Part shown: positions 49,854-58,620 of the stretch, piece by piece | Position numbering within the stretch: position 1 is the first letter of the stretch | Layout: each line of letters begins with the position of its first letter | NCBI GenBank assembly: GCA_934330725.1 | Contig: CAKRGM010000001.1 | Location: 124,001 to 188,000 of the forward strand | DNA length: 64,000 nt | From: an uncultured Lachnospiraceae bacterium | Lineage (GTDB): Bacteria > Bacillota > Clostridia > Lachnospirales > Lachnospiraceae | Reading direction: 5' to 3' | Made by a program: the position numbers and the translations under genes | Notes under the pieces: generated by a model | Databases searched by the model: none | What the model was told of the DNA's origin: nothing | The model's input: the letters and a program-made list of their open reading frames with translations, nothing else

Positions 49854-50444
49854 ATGCAGAAAAAACTGAGAATACATAACAGAATATTTATTGATAAGAG
49901 CAACGGTCAGGATAATTCTAATAAAGGATTTTCGCTTATCGAGCTTATAGTTGTAATTGCGGTTATGGTAGTTGTTACCGGATTCATCGTATATGGTGTA
50001 AGTGTTTTAAGCTCAGGTGATGCTAATAAAGCATCGAAGACTATATATAACCAGCTTACATCTACACAGAGAAGTACATTATCCATGTCAGGCAAGTGGT
50101 CACTTGAAATAATAAATAATTCGGGAACTAATACTTTAAATATTTATAGAGATGATGGAACTGGAAATCAGCTGCAGACATCAGAAAAGTTAGGCTCAAG
50201 GATTGAACTTTCATATAATACAAAGAATGATGAAGCATCAGCGCAGCAGCTTGGAAATGGTGACAGACTCATAGTTACATTTGAAAGAAGTACAGGCAAG
50301 ATTCTTGACGTAACAAAAAATGGAAGCAGTATTTATGATTCAGGTAAAACGGATCTTTACATCATGGCAAATGGAAGAGGTTCATCATCAAATTACACTG
50401 TAAAGGTGATATATGCAACCGGTAAAATTATTTCAGAAAATTAA
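49854..50444 (+). CDS. Minor prepilin, GspH/FimT-like
   Basis: The 196-residue product has a 25-residue leader and processing site G25|F26 in KGFSLIELIVVIAVMVV, with glutamate at +5 (Glu30). The short mature part (about 171 residues) contains a GspH-like globular domain with a run of beta strands. GGTGG lies five bases ahead of ATG 49854. It lies between the PilX-like gene and another prepilin gene. The PilX-like stop and this start are only 18 bases apart. Confidence 0.85.
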   Translation: MQKKLRIHNRIFIDKSNGQDNSNKGFSLIELIVVIAVMVVVTGFIVYGVSVLSSGDANKASKTIYNQLTSTQRSTLSMSGKWSLEIINNSGTNTLNIYRDDGTGNQLQTSEKLGSRIELSYNTKNDEASAQQLGNGDRLIVTFERSTGKILDVTKNGSSIYDSGKTDLYIMANGRGSSSNYTVKVIYATGKIISEN

Positions 50445-50507
50445 TTATTTTTAATTATAATTAATAAGATACGAGGTTTATATAGGTATGGAAGGAGATT
50501 TCTGCTA

Positions 50508-51167
50508 ATGAAATTGAATAATAAAGGTTTATCACTTGTTGAACTGCTGGTTGCATTAGCAGTGAGTCTCATAGTAATATCTGCGGTGGTCGCCTTAATA
50601 GGTAATGGCGTTAATTCAAGCAGAAAGCAGGTTAATCAGGCACAGGTTCAGGAAGAAGCAAATATTACAATGAATAATATATCTGATTCTGTTATGGAGG
50701 CATCAGATCTTAAGATAAGCACATCCGGTACAGGGGATAAGAATACTATTCTTTTAAGAGTGGATTCGAGTACAGGTGAATACAAAGAATACGTGTTTAA
50801 CGAAAGTAAACATGAGCTTTATATTAATACGCAGGCGACAGAAGCTGATCCTAATGACAGTGCAGTTCAAAACAATCTGTTATGTTCAAATGTGACATCA
50901 TTTAAAGTACAGATAATGAGTACAAGTCTTGAGACTGAAGGTGATAATCTTAATACAGTTATTAAAAAGATTAAAAATCCAATACAGTTAAAGGTTTCAA
51001 TAACATTGGAAAAATCAGGATTTAAGCGTGATATTTCCAGAGTTACAGGCTTACGAAACAGTCTGGATGAAATTGGTTTAAAGAAGCAAGGTGATATAAG
51101 CTACACTGGTATCAATAAACAGGATGAAGCTGATTATCTTAATAATCTCGATGTTATAGCAAAGTGA
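50508..51167 (+). CDS. Minor prepilin, PilW/GspJ-like
   Basis: The 219-residue product has a six-residue basic leader plus glycine (MKLNNKG) and the helix LSLVELLVALAVSLIVIS. The cleavage site is G7|L8 and glutamate is at +5 (Glu12). The presence of four prepilin-type genes plus the PilX-like gene resembles the H-I-J-K-X minor pilin set that initiates pilus or type II pseudopilus assembly. GGAAGGAG precedes the ATG. The DUF5057 gene follows ten bases on. Confidence 0.85.
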   Translation: MKLNNKGLSLVELLVALAVSLIVISAVVALIGNGVNSSRKQVNQAQVQEEANITMNNISDSVMEASDLKISTSGTGDKNTILLRVDSSTGEYKEYVFNESKHELYINTQATEADPNDSAVQNNLLCSNVTSFKVQIMSTSLETEGDNLNTVIKKIKNPIQLKVSITLEKSGFKRDISRVTGLRNSLDEIGLKKQGDISYTGINKQDEADYLNNLDVIAK

Positions 51168-51177
51168 GGTCTACCAA

Positions 51178-54100
51178 ATGTCTATATTTAAGAAAAAAGA
51201 AGATAAAAAAAGCAATACAAAAAAAACATATATGGGATATGCACCTAAAATGCGCAAAGTAAGGTTTGGACGCAAAGGAATTATTGGAGTTTGTGCAGCG
51301 GCAATTCTTATATGTGCGGTATCGGTTACAGCATTTGTTATAAACAGAAAATCAAAGGTGTATGCGGTTGACAGGGAGATTTCCGCTGATGGATATATAC
51401 ATATACTGGAAATAGTTCCAGACTATTCATATGATGAAATGTCTCTTTCAGTAAATGACCCGGATGGACTTATTTCATGGGAAAAGTTTATTGCAACATG
51501 TCCTACAGGACAAAATAACAGGGACAAAATAATTGAATTTATTAATAATGACCTTAAAAGATATATTGAAGCACAAAGATCTACTCTCGATTATAAAGCA
51601 CCTTATATATGGTGCTATAATCCTGACAGTGGTAAATTCTACAGCAGGGAAAATGGACTTATATATGATAATCTTGTGGGAGATCTTGATAATCTTGGAT
51701 ATGATCTTAAAAAGATTAAGATTGGACTTTTTAATGAAGACGGAACCCCTGTAGAAGCAGGTAAAAGTGTTAAGAATCATTTCGGATACCAGGTATTTGG
51801 AACCAATGATGAACAGGTGCAGTACGATGAAGACGGTAATGTTAAAATGAAGCTTGTTGTAAAGCTTGCAGGAGATGTGACTGAAAATGATATAGATGAT
51901 GCCGATATGGTATATCTTACAGGTAGTTCACATGCAGGTATTTCAGTGGATACTTACAGCAGCATTTATAACAGAATCTATCCGGACAAAAAAATGGATT
52001 CGGGTTCTGCTGCCAACTGGAATTCGGGACAGAAAAGTGACCTTAAAGCAGAAACAGCATTTTATCTGTATAAGGAATATACTGTAGGAAAGATTGTATT
52101 ATATAATTCTGCTGATATTAATGGTGGAGAAAATAATGTACAGCGTGTGTGTTCGCTTTTTACATCAATAGATCCGGAAACATTCATCAGGGAATGGGCA
52201 GATAAAAAGAATGATGATGGAAGCTATAGTGGAACTAGAGGAAAAGTTACATTTGAAATGAATGATAACAAAAAATATGAACTGATAAATATTGTCTATA
52301 CAGACAACTATGGACAGGAACAAAGGATGCAGTTTGGTTCTTTAATGTTTGCATATGATAATACACTTGATCAGGATCAAAAGAACAAGTATCCATATTA
52401 TAGCTGGCCGGATAGCGGACAGTTTGTATCCCCGAACTGTTATGTATTTAACTCGGATACTTCAACTACCAGAAATTTTTCAAATGAGGTTGTAAAGGGC
52501 GAAGATTATAAGGATGGATTATATAAAGGTACATCATTTACAGAGGCACGTAAGTATAATGGCCTTTCTGAAGACCAGGCCATGAGTCCTAAACAGGTAG
52601 TACGTTACCTGTTTGGCGGTATTTTGAAAAATTCAACTGACGTAAAAGTACTCGAAATAGAGCCATGCCGTGATTTTAAGTATTATTATGATCCAAATGG
52701 CAGTCAGGAAGATAAGGAAAAGGCTTTATACAATATAAGGACATTTGCTAACTATTATAAGTTCTCGATATATACAAAGCTTACTACTACACAGTCTTAT
52801 GAGAATTATATAAATAACAGCAGTAATAAGAGGATTACTTTTGACTGTGTTACATCAGCACAGTTCAATGGCATGAATGATGATTTGATTGCAAAGTATG
52901 ATCTTATTGTTGTGGGTTCTTCTGATGGCCTTTTAAATAAAGATGATAATGGCAGGACGATTTATAATGATACAAACCTCGATGGATATGTATATCTTGC
53001 ATATGGTGATCTTATAAAGACATCAACGGCACTTACGGGCTATTTTGCAGATGATTATGTCTGTGCGGATAATCTTCAGCTTGGTACAGGAATAAGCAAA
53101 AATCAAAATGATGGATTTGCATCGACAACAAATCTTGGCATTGATAATACTAAAATATTCAGTAAGAATAACACCAACAATGTCGGACAGTCAGTATGGA
53201 ATCCGGGAGCATTTTCTGTATTGTCGGGGCTTAATGGCGATTATTTTGTACTCAGGGATGTAAGCAGTAAAGTAAACTCAATAAGAAATGCTTCGGATTA
53301 CTATAACGAACCACTTGGAAATGCACGTTTTTCAGATAATGATATTACTGCAAAGCAACAGGCTAAGCTTCAGGAATTTATAGATGCACGAAAACCTGTT
53401 TTATTTGATGAAGGCGTTTCACCGTGTAAACCGGATGGTGAGTGTCTGGTTTATCCTACGGCACATCTTAAATCATATGTATTAGGTAACACTGCGAATG
53501 AATATGCAGTAAATGAAACAAAGGCAAAGGCTGGCGCTCTTAAGTCAATGGAACTGAACCGGATTGTTATCAATTCATGCAGTGCTACTTATAATGACGG
53601 ACAGGGAGTAAAACAGGTACCTGAATGCAGATACGTAGATACTTCAGATTCACAGAAGGGTAATCTTATTGACAGCAGCTGTATAATAAAAAATGTCAAT
53701 GCGCTTAATTATAATATTAATTTCACATCATTGCCAGGACATACATATACGGTAAAAATGCTGGTTGATAAGAATGCTGATGGACTTTATTCAGAAGATG
53801 ACAGGTCTGATGATACAAATGAGGTATATTATAATCAGACAATAGCAGGTTCAAATGATGCTAATACAGTATATAGTTTTGAAACACCGCTGCCAGAAGG
53901 GTATAATGGTCTTCTTTCATGGCGTATAGTTATCACTGATAATGAGACAAAGGCAAGACAGATAACTGACGGCTGTTTTGCAATAACAGGTGAGACTAAA
54001 GAGGTAAATGTACTCCAGATATTGCCGGATGACAAGGCCAACAGCACACTTGATATGGAAAACAACCAAAAGTTCCGTACACTTCTTAAACAGGCTACGG

Positions 54101-55434
54101 ATGCAATTAATTATAATGTTAGTATAAAAACAATGACTGCCGGTGAATTTGAAAAAGAATTTGAAAAGGATCCATATAAGCTGAATATAGATTATGATAA
54201 TGATAATAACTATCTTAAGGTACACAATTATTCAATGCTTGTAATCGGATTTGGCGATTTGTATGGTGGCGATGATATTTCAAATGATAACGGTGCTGTT
54301 GATTGTATTTCTGATTATATTGACCATGGTAAGGCAGTGTTATTTGCCCATGATACATTGACATATGCAAATGGTGTAAATAACGGTTTATTATCAGACG
54401 GCAACAGCGTATATAAACTGAATAACCGTAACGAAAGAGGAAATCTGTGGGCCAGTGATCTTACAAGCCATTTAAGAAGCAAATTTGCAATGGACAGATA
54501 TGATATAACACAGCTTACGAACAAGAATGTTCCAAAAGATATAGGTGGAAATGATGTAAAGGAAATTCAGGGACTCAATAATTATGCATTATACAGATAT
54601 GCAGAAAATAAGAATTTCAGAACAACGAGAGCTGATGGCGTATATACGTTGCCAATGTATAATACATTTGCAGCATACTACAGTACAAATAATCTTCTGA
54701 CAGCTGATTCAGTTGAAAGTATTAATGAAGGACAGGTAACAAGGTTCCCTTATAAAATAACAGATCAGAATGGAAAGCTTAACGTTTCGAATACACATGG
54801 ACAATACTATCAGCTTGATATGGAAGATCCTGATCTTGTAGTATGGTATACACTTTCAGGTGATAAGGGTACATATTATGGTGACAGTGCAGGGGATGCA
54901 GGTAATAATTATTATATTTATTCAAAGAAAAATATTACTTATACAGGTGCCGGACATTCATCAATGGATAATGAAGATGCTGAACTTAAGCTGTATGTAA
55001 ATACTATAATAAAGACAGCGATGGCAGGTGATTTTGTGCCTGAGGTAAAAGTTACTAATGGTTATTCTACAAGTGACAAGAACACTTATGTGATACATCC
55101 GCTTATGGGAGAAGAAAATCTTGAAGTTAAGTATGTTGCTACAGACAAAGATATGATTGATAATATAGGTAAATTTGTCAAGGGTGGCATTTACTGGATA
55201 GATGACAGCGACCCAAGAAGTGTACGTCAGGTATGCCTTGAGACTTTCAGTGCCGATAACCCGGTTATAAATGCACAGGAGAGGACATATACAATACCTG
55301 AAGGTTCTGAATGCTACAATTATTATATGAAAAATAATAAGCTTAAACTTAAAATAATAGTATATGATTATCACGATGAAAGCGGAAGCTGTATGGCAGA
55401 ACTCGTACCAAGGACTTTATATGATCTTGAGTAA
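51178..55434 (+). CDS. Giant DUF5057-type extracellular protein at the end of the pilus operon
   Basis: The 1418-residue product has a basic cytoplasmic N-terminus (KKKEDKKSNTKK), one membrane span or uncleaved signal (about 34-55), and a very large extracytoplasmic part resembling DUF5057 proteins. Three related modules can be seen: HILEIVPD (75-82), VLEIEPCRDF (about 491) and VNVLQILPDD (about 943). Each is followed some distance on by a hydrophobic strand that ends in a glycine turn: DADMVYLTGSS (about 241), YDLIVVGSSDG (about 574) and YSMLVIGFGD (about 1018). Two are then followed by a KPVLFDEG or KAVLFAHD strand. This pattern recalls class I glutamine-amidotransferase-like or ThuA-like folds, without an obvious catalytic triad. 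It closes the pilus operon and is followed by a terminator. I infer a pilus-tip or surface adhesin role; the function is not known. Confidence 0.7.
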   Translation: MSIFKKKEDKKSNTKKTYMGYAPKMRKVRFGRKGIIGVCAAAILICAVSVTAFVINRKSKVYAVDREISADGYIHILEIVPDYSYDEMSLSVNDPDGLISWEKFIATCPTGQNNRDKIIEFINNDLKRYIEAQRSTLDYKAPYIWCYNPDSGKFYSRENGLIYDNLVGDLDNLGYDLKKIKIGLFNEDGTPVEAGKSVKNHFGYQVFGTNDEQVQYDEDGNVKMKLVVKLAGDVTENDIDDADMVYLTGSSHAGISVDTYSSIYNRIYPDKKMDSGSAANWNSGQKSDLKAETAFYLYKEYTVGKIVLYNSADINGGENNVQRVCSLFTSIDPETFIREWADKKNDDGSYSGTRGKVTFEMNDNKKYELINIVYTDNYGQEQRMQFGSLMFAYDNTLDQDQKNKYPYYSWPDSGQFVSPNCYVFNSDTSTTRNFSNEVVKGEDYKDGLYKGTSFTEARKYNGLSEDQAMSPKQVVRYLFGGILKNSTDVKVLEIEPCRDFKYYYDPNGSQEDKEKALYNIRTFANYYKFSIYTKLTTTQSYENYINNSSNKRITFDCVTSAQFNGMNDDLIAKYDLIVVGSSDGLLNKDDNGRTIYNDTNLDGYVYLAYGDLIKTSTALTGYFADDYVCADNLQLGTGISKNQNDGFASTTNLGIDNTKIFSKNNTNNVGQSVWNPGAFSVLSGLNGDYFVLRDVSSKVNSIRNASDYYNEPLGNARFSDNDITAKQQAKLQEFIDARKPVLFDEGVSPCKPDGECLVYPTAHLKSYVLGNTANEYAVNETKAKAGALKSMELNRIVINSCSATYNDGQGVKQVPECRYVDTSDSQKGNLIDSSCIIKNVNALNYNINFTSLPGHTYTVKMLVDKNADGLYSEDDRSDDTNEVYYNQTIAGSNDANTVYSFETPLPEGYNGLLSWRIVITDNETKARQITDGCFAITGETKEVNVLQILPDDKANSTLDMENNQKFRTLLKQATDAINYNVSIKTMTAGEFEKEFEKDPYKLNIDYDNDNNYLKVHNYSMLVIGFGDLYGGDDISNDNGAVDCISDYIDHGKAVLFAHDTLTYANGVNNGLLSDGNSVYKLNNRNERGNLWASDLTSHLRSKFAMDRYDITQLTNKNVPKDIGGNDVKEIQGLNNYALYRYAENKNFRTTRADGVYTLPMYNTFAAYYSTNNLLTADSVESINEGQVTRFPYKITDQNGKLNVSNTHGQYYQLDMEDPDLVVWYTLSGDKGTYYGDSAGDAGNNYYIYSKKNITYTGAGHSSMDNEDAELKLYVNTIIKTAMAGDFVPEVKVTNGYSTSDKNTYVIHPLMGEENLEVKYVATDKDMIDNIGKFVKGGIYWIDDSDPRSVRQVCLETFSADNPVINAQERTYTIPEGSECYNYYMKNNKLKLKIIVYDYHDESGSCMAELVPRTLYDLE

Positions 55435-55454
55435 ATAATATTAATATACTGATA

Positions 55455-55497
55455 AAAAACTAAAGCGGTGCATTAAAGCATTGCTTTAGTTTTTTTG
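55455..55497 (+). terminator. Terminator of the pilus operon
   Basis: AAAAACTAAAGC (55455-55466) pairs with GCTTTAGTTTTT (55483-55494), with an inner TGC/GCA, followed by a T run. It ends the pilus locus. Confidence 0.88.
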
Positions 55498-55540
55498 TAT
55501 GGGAATTTTGTGTATTTTTATCATGTAGGCAAAAATAAAA

Positions 55541-55569
55541 GTGACATTTCAAAAAAAATAGTGTAAAAT
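55541..55569 (+). promoter_or_regulatory. Promoter of proB
   Basis: GTGACA (55541-55546), a 17-base spacer and TAAAAT (55564-55569) match the sigma-A consensus at ten of twelve positions. Its -10 overlaps an in-frame ATG at 55568, so proB must start at ATG 55610. Confidence 0.6.
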
Positions 55570-55609
55570 GTATTTTTGTATAAGTATAAATGTAGGAGCA
55601 ACGTCAATT

Positions 55610-56458
55610 ATGGAAAATTACAGAGAATTGATAAAGGATAAAAAACGTATTGTTATTAAAATAGGATCATCGTCATTGATGCATCCGAATACAGAGAAGC
55701 TTGATCTTATGAAGATTGAAAAACTTGTAAGAATTCTCGTTGATATAAAGAATTCCGGAAAGGATGCCATTCTTGTATCTTCAGGGGCAATTGCGGTAGG
55801 AAGAAACACAATCGGACTGCATGAAAGACCGGATGAACTGCCGGTTAAGCAGGCATGTGCAGCAATCGGACAGGCTAAGCTTATGATGATATATCAGAAA
55901 ATATTTGCAGAATACAATACAGTTGCAGCTCAGGTATTGCTGACAAAGAATACAATTTTAAATGATGTCAGTAGAACAAATGCTATGAATACATTTAATG
56001 AATTATGTGAAATTGGGGCAGTTACTATAGTAAATGAAAATGATACTGTTTCAACAGATGAAATTGAGCAGGTGCAGACATTTGGTGATAACGACAGACT
56101 GTCTGCAATTGTAGCTTCTATTACGGGGGCTGACCTTCTTATTCTGTTGTCAGATATTGATGGTCTGTATACAGACGATCCGCACACAAATCCTGACGCA
56201 GAATTTATAAGTCTGGTTGAAACAATTGATGATAAATTAATGAATATGGGTAAAGCGACATCAGGTAGTAATGTTGGAACAGGGGGAATGGCAGCTAAGA
56301 TTGTGGCAGCCAGAATCGCTACAAATTCAGGCGCAGATATGGTTATTACAAACGGAAATGATATAAATAATCTGCGTAGTGTTCTTAATGGTGAGAATAT
56401 CGGAACTCTGTTTTTGAAGCATGAAGCTAAAGACTTTGATTTGTGTAAACTGATATAA
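55610..56458 (+). CDS. proB: Glutamate 5-kinase, short form
   Basis: ProB phosphorylates glutamate in the first step of proline synthesis. The 282-residue product has the amino acid kinase motifs RIVIKIGSSSL, VSSGAIAVG, TIVNENDTVSTDE, FGDNDRLSAIVAS and GTGGMAAKIVAA. The C-terminal PUA domain found in many ProB proteins (to about 365 residues) is missing. GTAGGAG precedes ATG 55610. proA lies 2 kb downstream, separated by three other genes on the same strand. Confidence 0.94.
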   Translation: MENYRELIKDKKRIVIKIGSSSLMHPNTEKLDLMKIEKLVRILVDIKNSGKDAILVSSGAIAVGRNTIGLHERPDELPVKQACAAIGQAKLMMIYQKIFAEYNTVAAQVLLTKNTILNDVSRTNAMNTFNELCEIGAVTIVNENDTVSTDEIEQVQTFGDNDRLSAIVASITGADLLILLSDIDGLYTDDPHTNPDAEFISLVETIDDKLMNMGKATSGSNVGTGGMAAKIVAARIATNSGADMVITNGNDINNLRSVLNGENIGTLFLKHEAKDFDLCKLI

Positions 56459-56520
56459 TACAGTTATCTGTTTTTTTGACGTAACAGACAGCTGTAATGT
56501 CGGTTGGCCTGGAGGCGCTA

Positions 56521-57723
56521 ATGGATATTAAACTAGTCAAGAATTTTGAAGAAGGAGAATACATTTCGGTCAATGAACAGCTGTTATTGCAGATCATAGA
56601 CGACGATTATTCACTTGGAAAGTTTGGCGGCAAGAAAATGTTTATGCTGAACCCTACAACAAACGAAAAATATGAGATTCTGCCGGATATAAAGAAATAT
56701 GATATATTTGAAATCAGCTATGCTTCGTTAAGCCATGACTATATTGTATTTACTACGGCAGACAAGGTTGATTCAGATAAGATAAATGTATGCTTTTACC
56801 AGTATTCAATTAATGACGATAATGCAGTATTTATGTATGAAATAACTGAGAATTTAAATGATCTTGGAAGCTGTCTTAATTATAAGGTGTTTGTTTTAGA
56901 TAACAATTACACTATATTTGAGAAGATTTTTTTCCATTTTGATACGGACAAGTCGCTTATTGGAAGTGGCGAAGCATACGATTATGAGGTCGTGTTAAAG
57001 GACATAAGCCGTGAAAAGCAGCAGGTTATCAGTAACTCTGTTATTGCAAGATCAGGGATTAACAGCATTTTTCCACTTGGCGGTAACACATGTGCGATAA
57101 AAATTGGCGAAAGTACCATAAAGGAAATGATGCTTGAGTCGGTAAGCCTTGATTCAAAGAATGATGAGCTTGTGGGAATAGTGAATGTTAACCAGTTCAT
57201 TTCTGAACTGGCACTTGATCTTGAAAATCCATATATTGAGATTCTTGATGAATCTGATGAAAATGTGACATTCCCGTATATCAGACAATACGATGATGAT
57301 ATTGTTTATTCAAAGGTAAATGTTGAAAAGAAAATTGAAGAGGTTGTAATATATAACAACAATACGAAGGTGAAGAAAGTCAGACTTAATAATAATATAG
57401 AAAGACTTTCAGATCTTAAGCATACGTATATTATAAGTGATACACCGTATGTCATAAGTAATTCAGATAAATATACAAAACTGGTTAATCTTAATACACA
57501 GAAGACAGAAGTGAAATTAAATGCAGACATACGAATAAGGTATATAAAGAATGACCTGATAATTGCACAAAAACATGTGAAAAAGGGCCTTCTGTTTAAA
57601 AATGAAAGCGACAGCATACAGGTATTTCGTTATCCGGATATGGATAATCCCATTTTTAATACAAGGGCAAAATATAAATATTGTGTCACACATTTTGACG
57701 ATTTGCTTATATTTACGAATTAA
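56521..57723 (+). CDS. Uncharacterised beta-rich protein, 400 residues
   Basis: I do not recognise a family. The product is soluble, acidic and almost all predicted beta strand, with repeated units of about 45-50 residues such as SHDYIVFTTADK, YKVFVLDNNYTIFEKIF and DVIYSKVN-like strands, suggesting a beta-propeller. No signal peptide is seen. ATG 56521 is used because TGGAGG lies five bases upstream. It is embedded between proB and ynzC and is probably co-transcribed with them, but nothing links it to proline synthesis. Confidence 0.7.
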   Translation: MDIKLVKNFEEGEYISVNEQLLLQIIDDDYSLGKFGGKKMFMLNPTTNEKYEILPDIKKYDIFEISYASLSHDYIVFTTADKVDSDKINVCFYQYSINDDNAVFMYEITENLNDLGSCLNYKVFVLDNNYTIFEKIFFHFDTDKSLIGSGEAYDYEVVLKDISREKQQVISNSVIARSGINSIFPLGGNTCAIKIGESTIKEMMLESVSLDSKNDELVGIVNVNQFISELALDLENPYIEILDESDENVTFPYIRQYDDDIVYSKVNVEKKIEEVVIYNNNTKVKKVRLNNNIERLSDLKHTYIISDTPYVISNSDKYTKLVNLNTQKTEVKLNADIRIRYIKNDLIIAQKHVKKGLLFKNESDSIQVFRYPDMDNPIFNTRAKYKYCVTHFDDLLIFTN

Positions 57724-57763
57724 TATGGAAAGATGGAAGCTTGAAGCTGGAAGGAGTTCATAA

Positions 57764-58030
57764 ATGGTAACGCAGAAAACTATTGACAGAATAAATGAAT
57801 TATATCGTAAGTCACAGGCCGAGGGACTTACAACTGCTGAGGCAGAGGAACAGAAAAAACTTAGAAAAGAATATATTGAAGCATTTAAAAAGAATCTTCG
57901 TGGTACACTTGAAACAATAAAGATTCAGAATCCGGACGGAAGCATTATTGATGTTAAAAAACGTCATGATGAGAAAATAAAAAAAGAAAAACAGGAAGAG
58001 CTTGAAGCTGCATTGGAGAACGGAAATTAA
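57764..58030 (+). CDS. DUF896 family protein (YnzC-like)
   Basis: This 88-residue helical protein matches the DUF896/YnzC family: the start has TIDRINELYRKSQAEGLT, the core is EEQKKLRKEYIEAFKKNLRGTLE, and a charged coiled tail follows. Family members form small helical hairpins and are of unknown function; in Bacillus ynzC lies in the SOS-induced yneA operon. A good AAGGAG precedes the ATG. The stop overlaps the next start (TAATG). Confidence 0.9.
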   Translation: MVTQKTIDRINELYRKSQAEGLTTAEAEEQKKLRKEYIEAFKKNLRGTLETIKIQNPDGSIIDVKKRHDEKIKKEKQEELEAALENGN

Positions 58031-58596
58031 TGGATAAAAAAAATGCCAGAGAGCGTATGAGACTGGAAAGACGAAAACTTTCAAGAACACAGATTGAAAC
58101 ATACAGCAGACAGATTGAAGAAAAGTTATTAAGTCTGTCTGAGTTTAAAAAAAATAATAATATATTTTCCTATGTAAGCTATAATAATGAGGTTGATACA
58201 TATGGAATTATCAGTAAGTGTTTTCAGATGAATAAAGGTGTATTCGTGCCCAAAGTTTATGGAAAAGAAATGAAGTTTCATAAAATCACGTCATTAAATG
58301 AATTAAAGAAAGGAAGCTTTAATATACCGGAACCTGATAATGATATGGTAACGCATGAAAAAGAAGGGCTTATTATTATGCCGGGTCTGGCATTTGATAG
58401 GGCGTTCTCACGTGTCGGGTATGGCGGCGGTTATTATGACAAATATCTGCACAAATACATAGAACTTATAAAAGTAGCAGTATGTTTCGATTTTCAGATT
58501 CTTGATGAGGATATTATTGAATCGGAACCACTTGATTTAAAGCCTGATATGATTGTAACAGAAAAGAGAATTTTAAAAAGAACGAACATTTTATAG
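58030..58596 (+). CDS. 5-formyltetrahydrofolate cyclo-ligase
   Basis: This enzyme converts 5-formyl-THF to 5,10-methenyl-THF with ATP, returning stored folate to one-carbon metabolism. The 188-residue product has the conserved N-terminal RMRLERRKLS, the IFSYVSYNNEVDT segment, and the ATP/folate motif MPGLAFDRAFSRVGYGGGYYDKYL, cut here as PGLAFDR...GYGGGYYD. It is translationally coupled to the ynzC-like gene upstream. Confidence 0.94.
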   Translation: MDKKNARERMRLERRKLSRTQIETYSRQIEEKLLSLSEFKKNNNIFSYVSYNNEVDTYGIISKCFQMNKGVFVPKVYGKEMKFHKITSLNELKKGSFNIPEPDNDMVTHEKEGLIIMPGLAFDRAFSRVGYGGGYYDKYLHKYIELIKVAVCFDFQILDEDIIESEPLDLKPDMIVTEKRILKRTNIL

Positions 58597-58620
58597 TTAA
58601 AAACATAAATATATTCAAGC

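Noticed and set aside
56459..56480. A terminator after proB (ACAGTTATCTGTTTTTTT)
   Set aside because: The stem is only four pairs, so it is unlikely to terminate; the following genes are close and probably co-transcribed.
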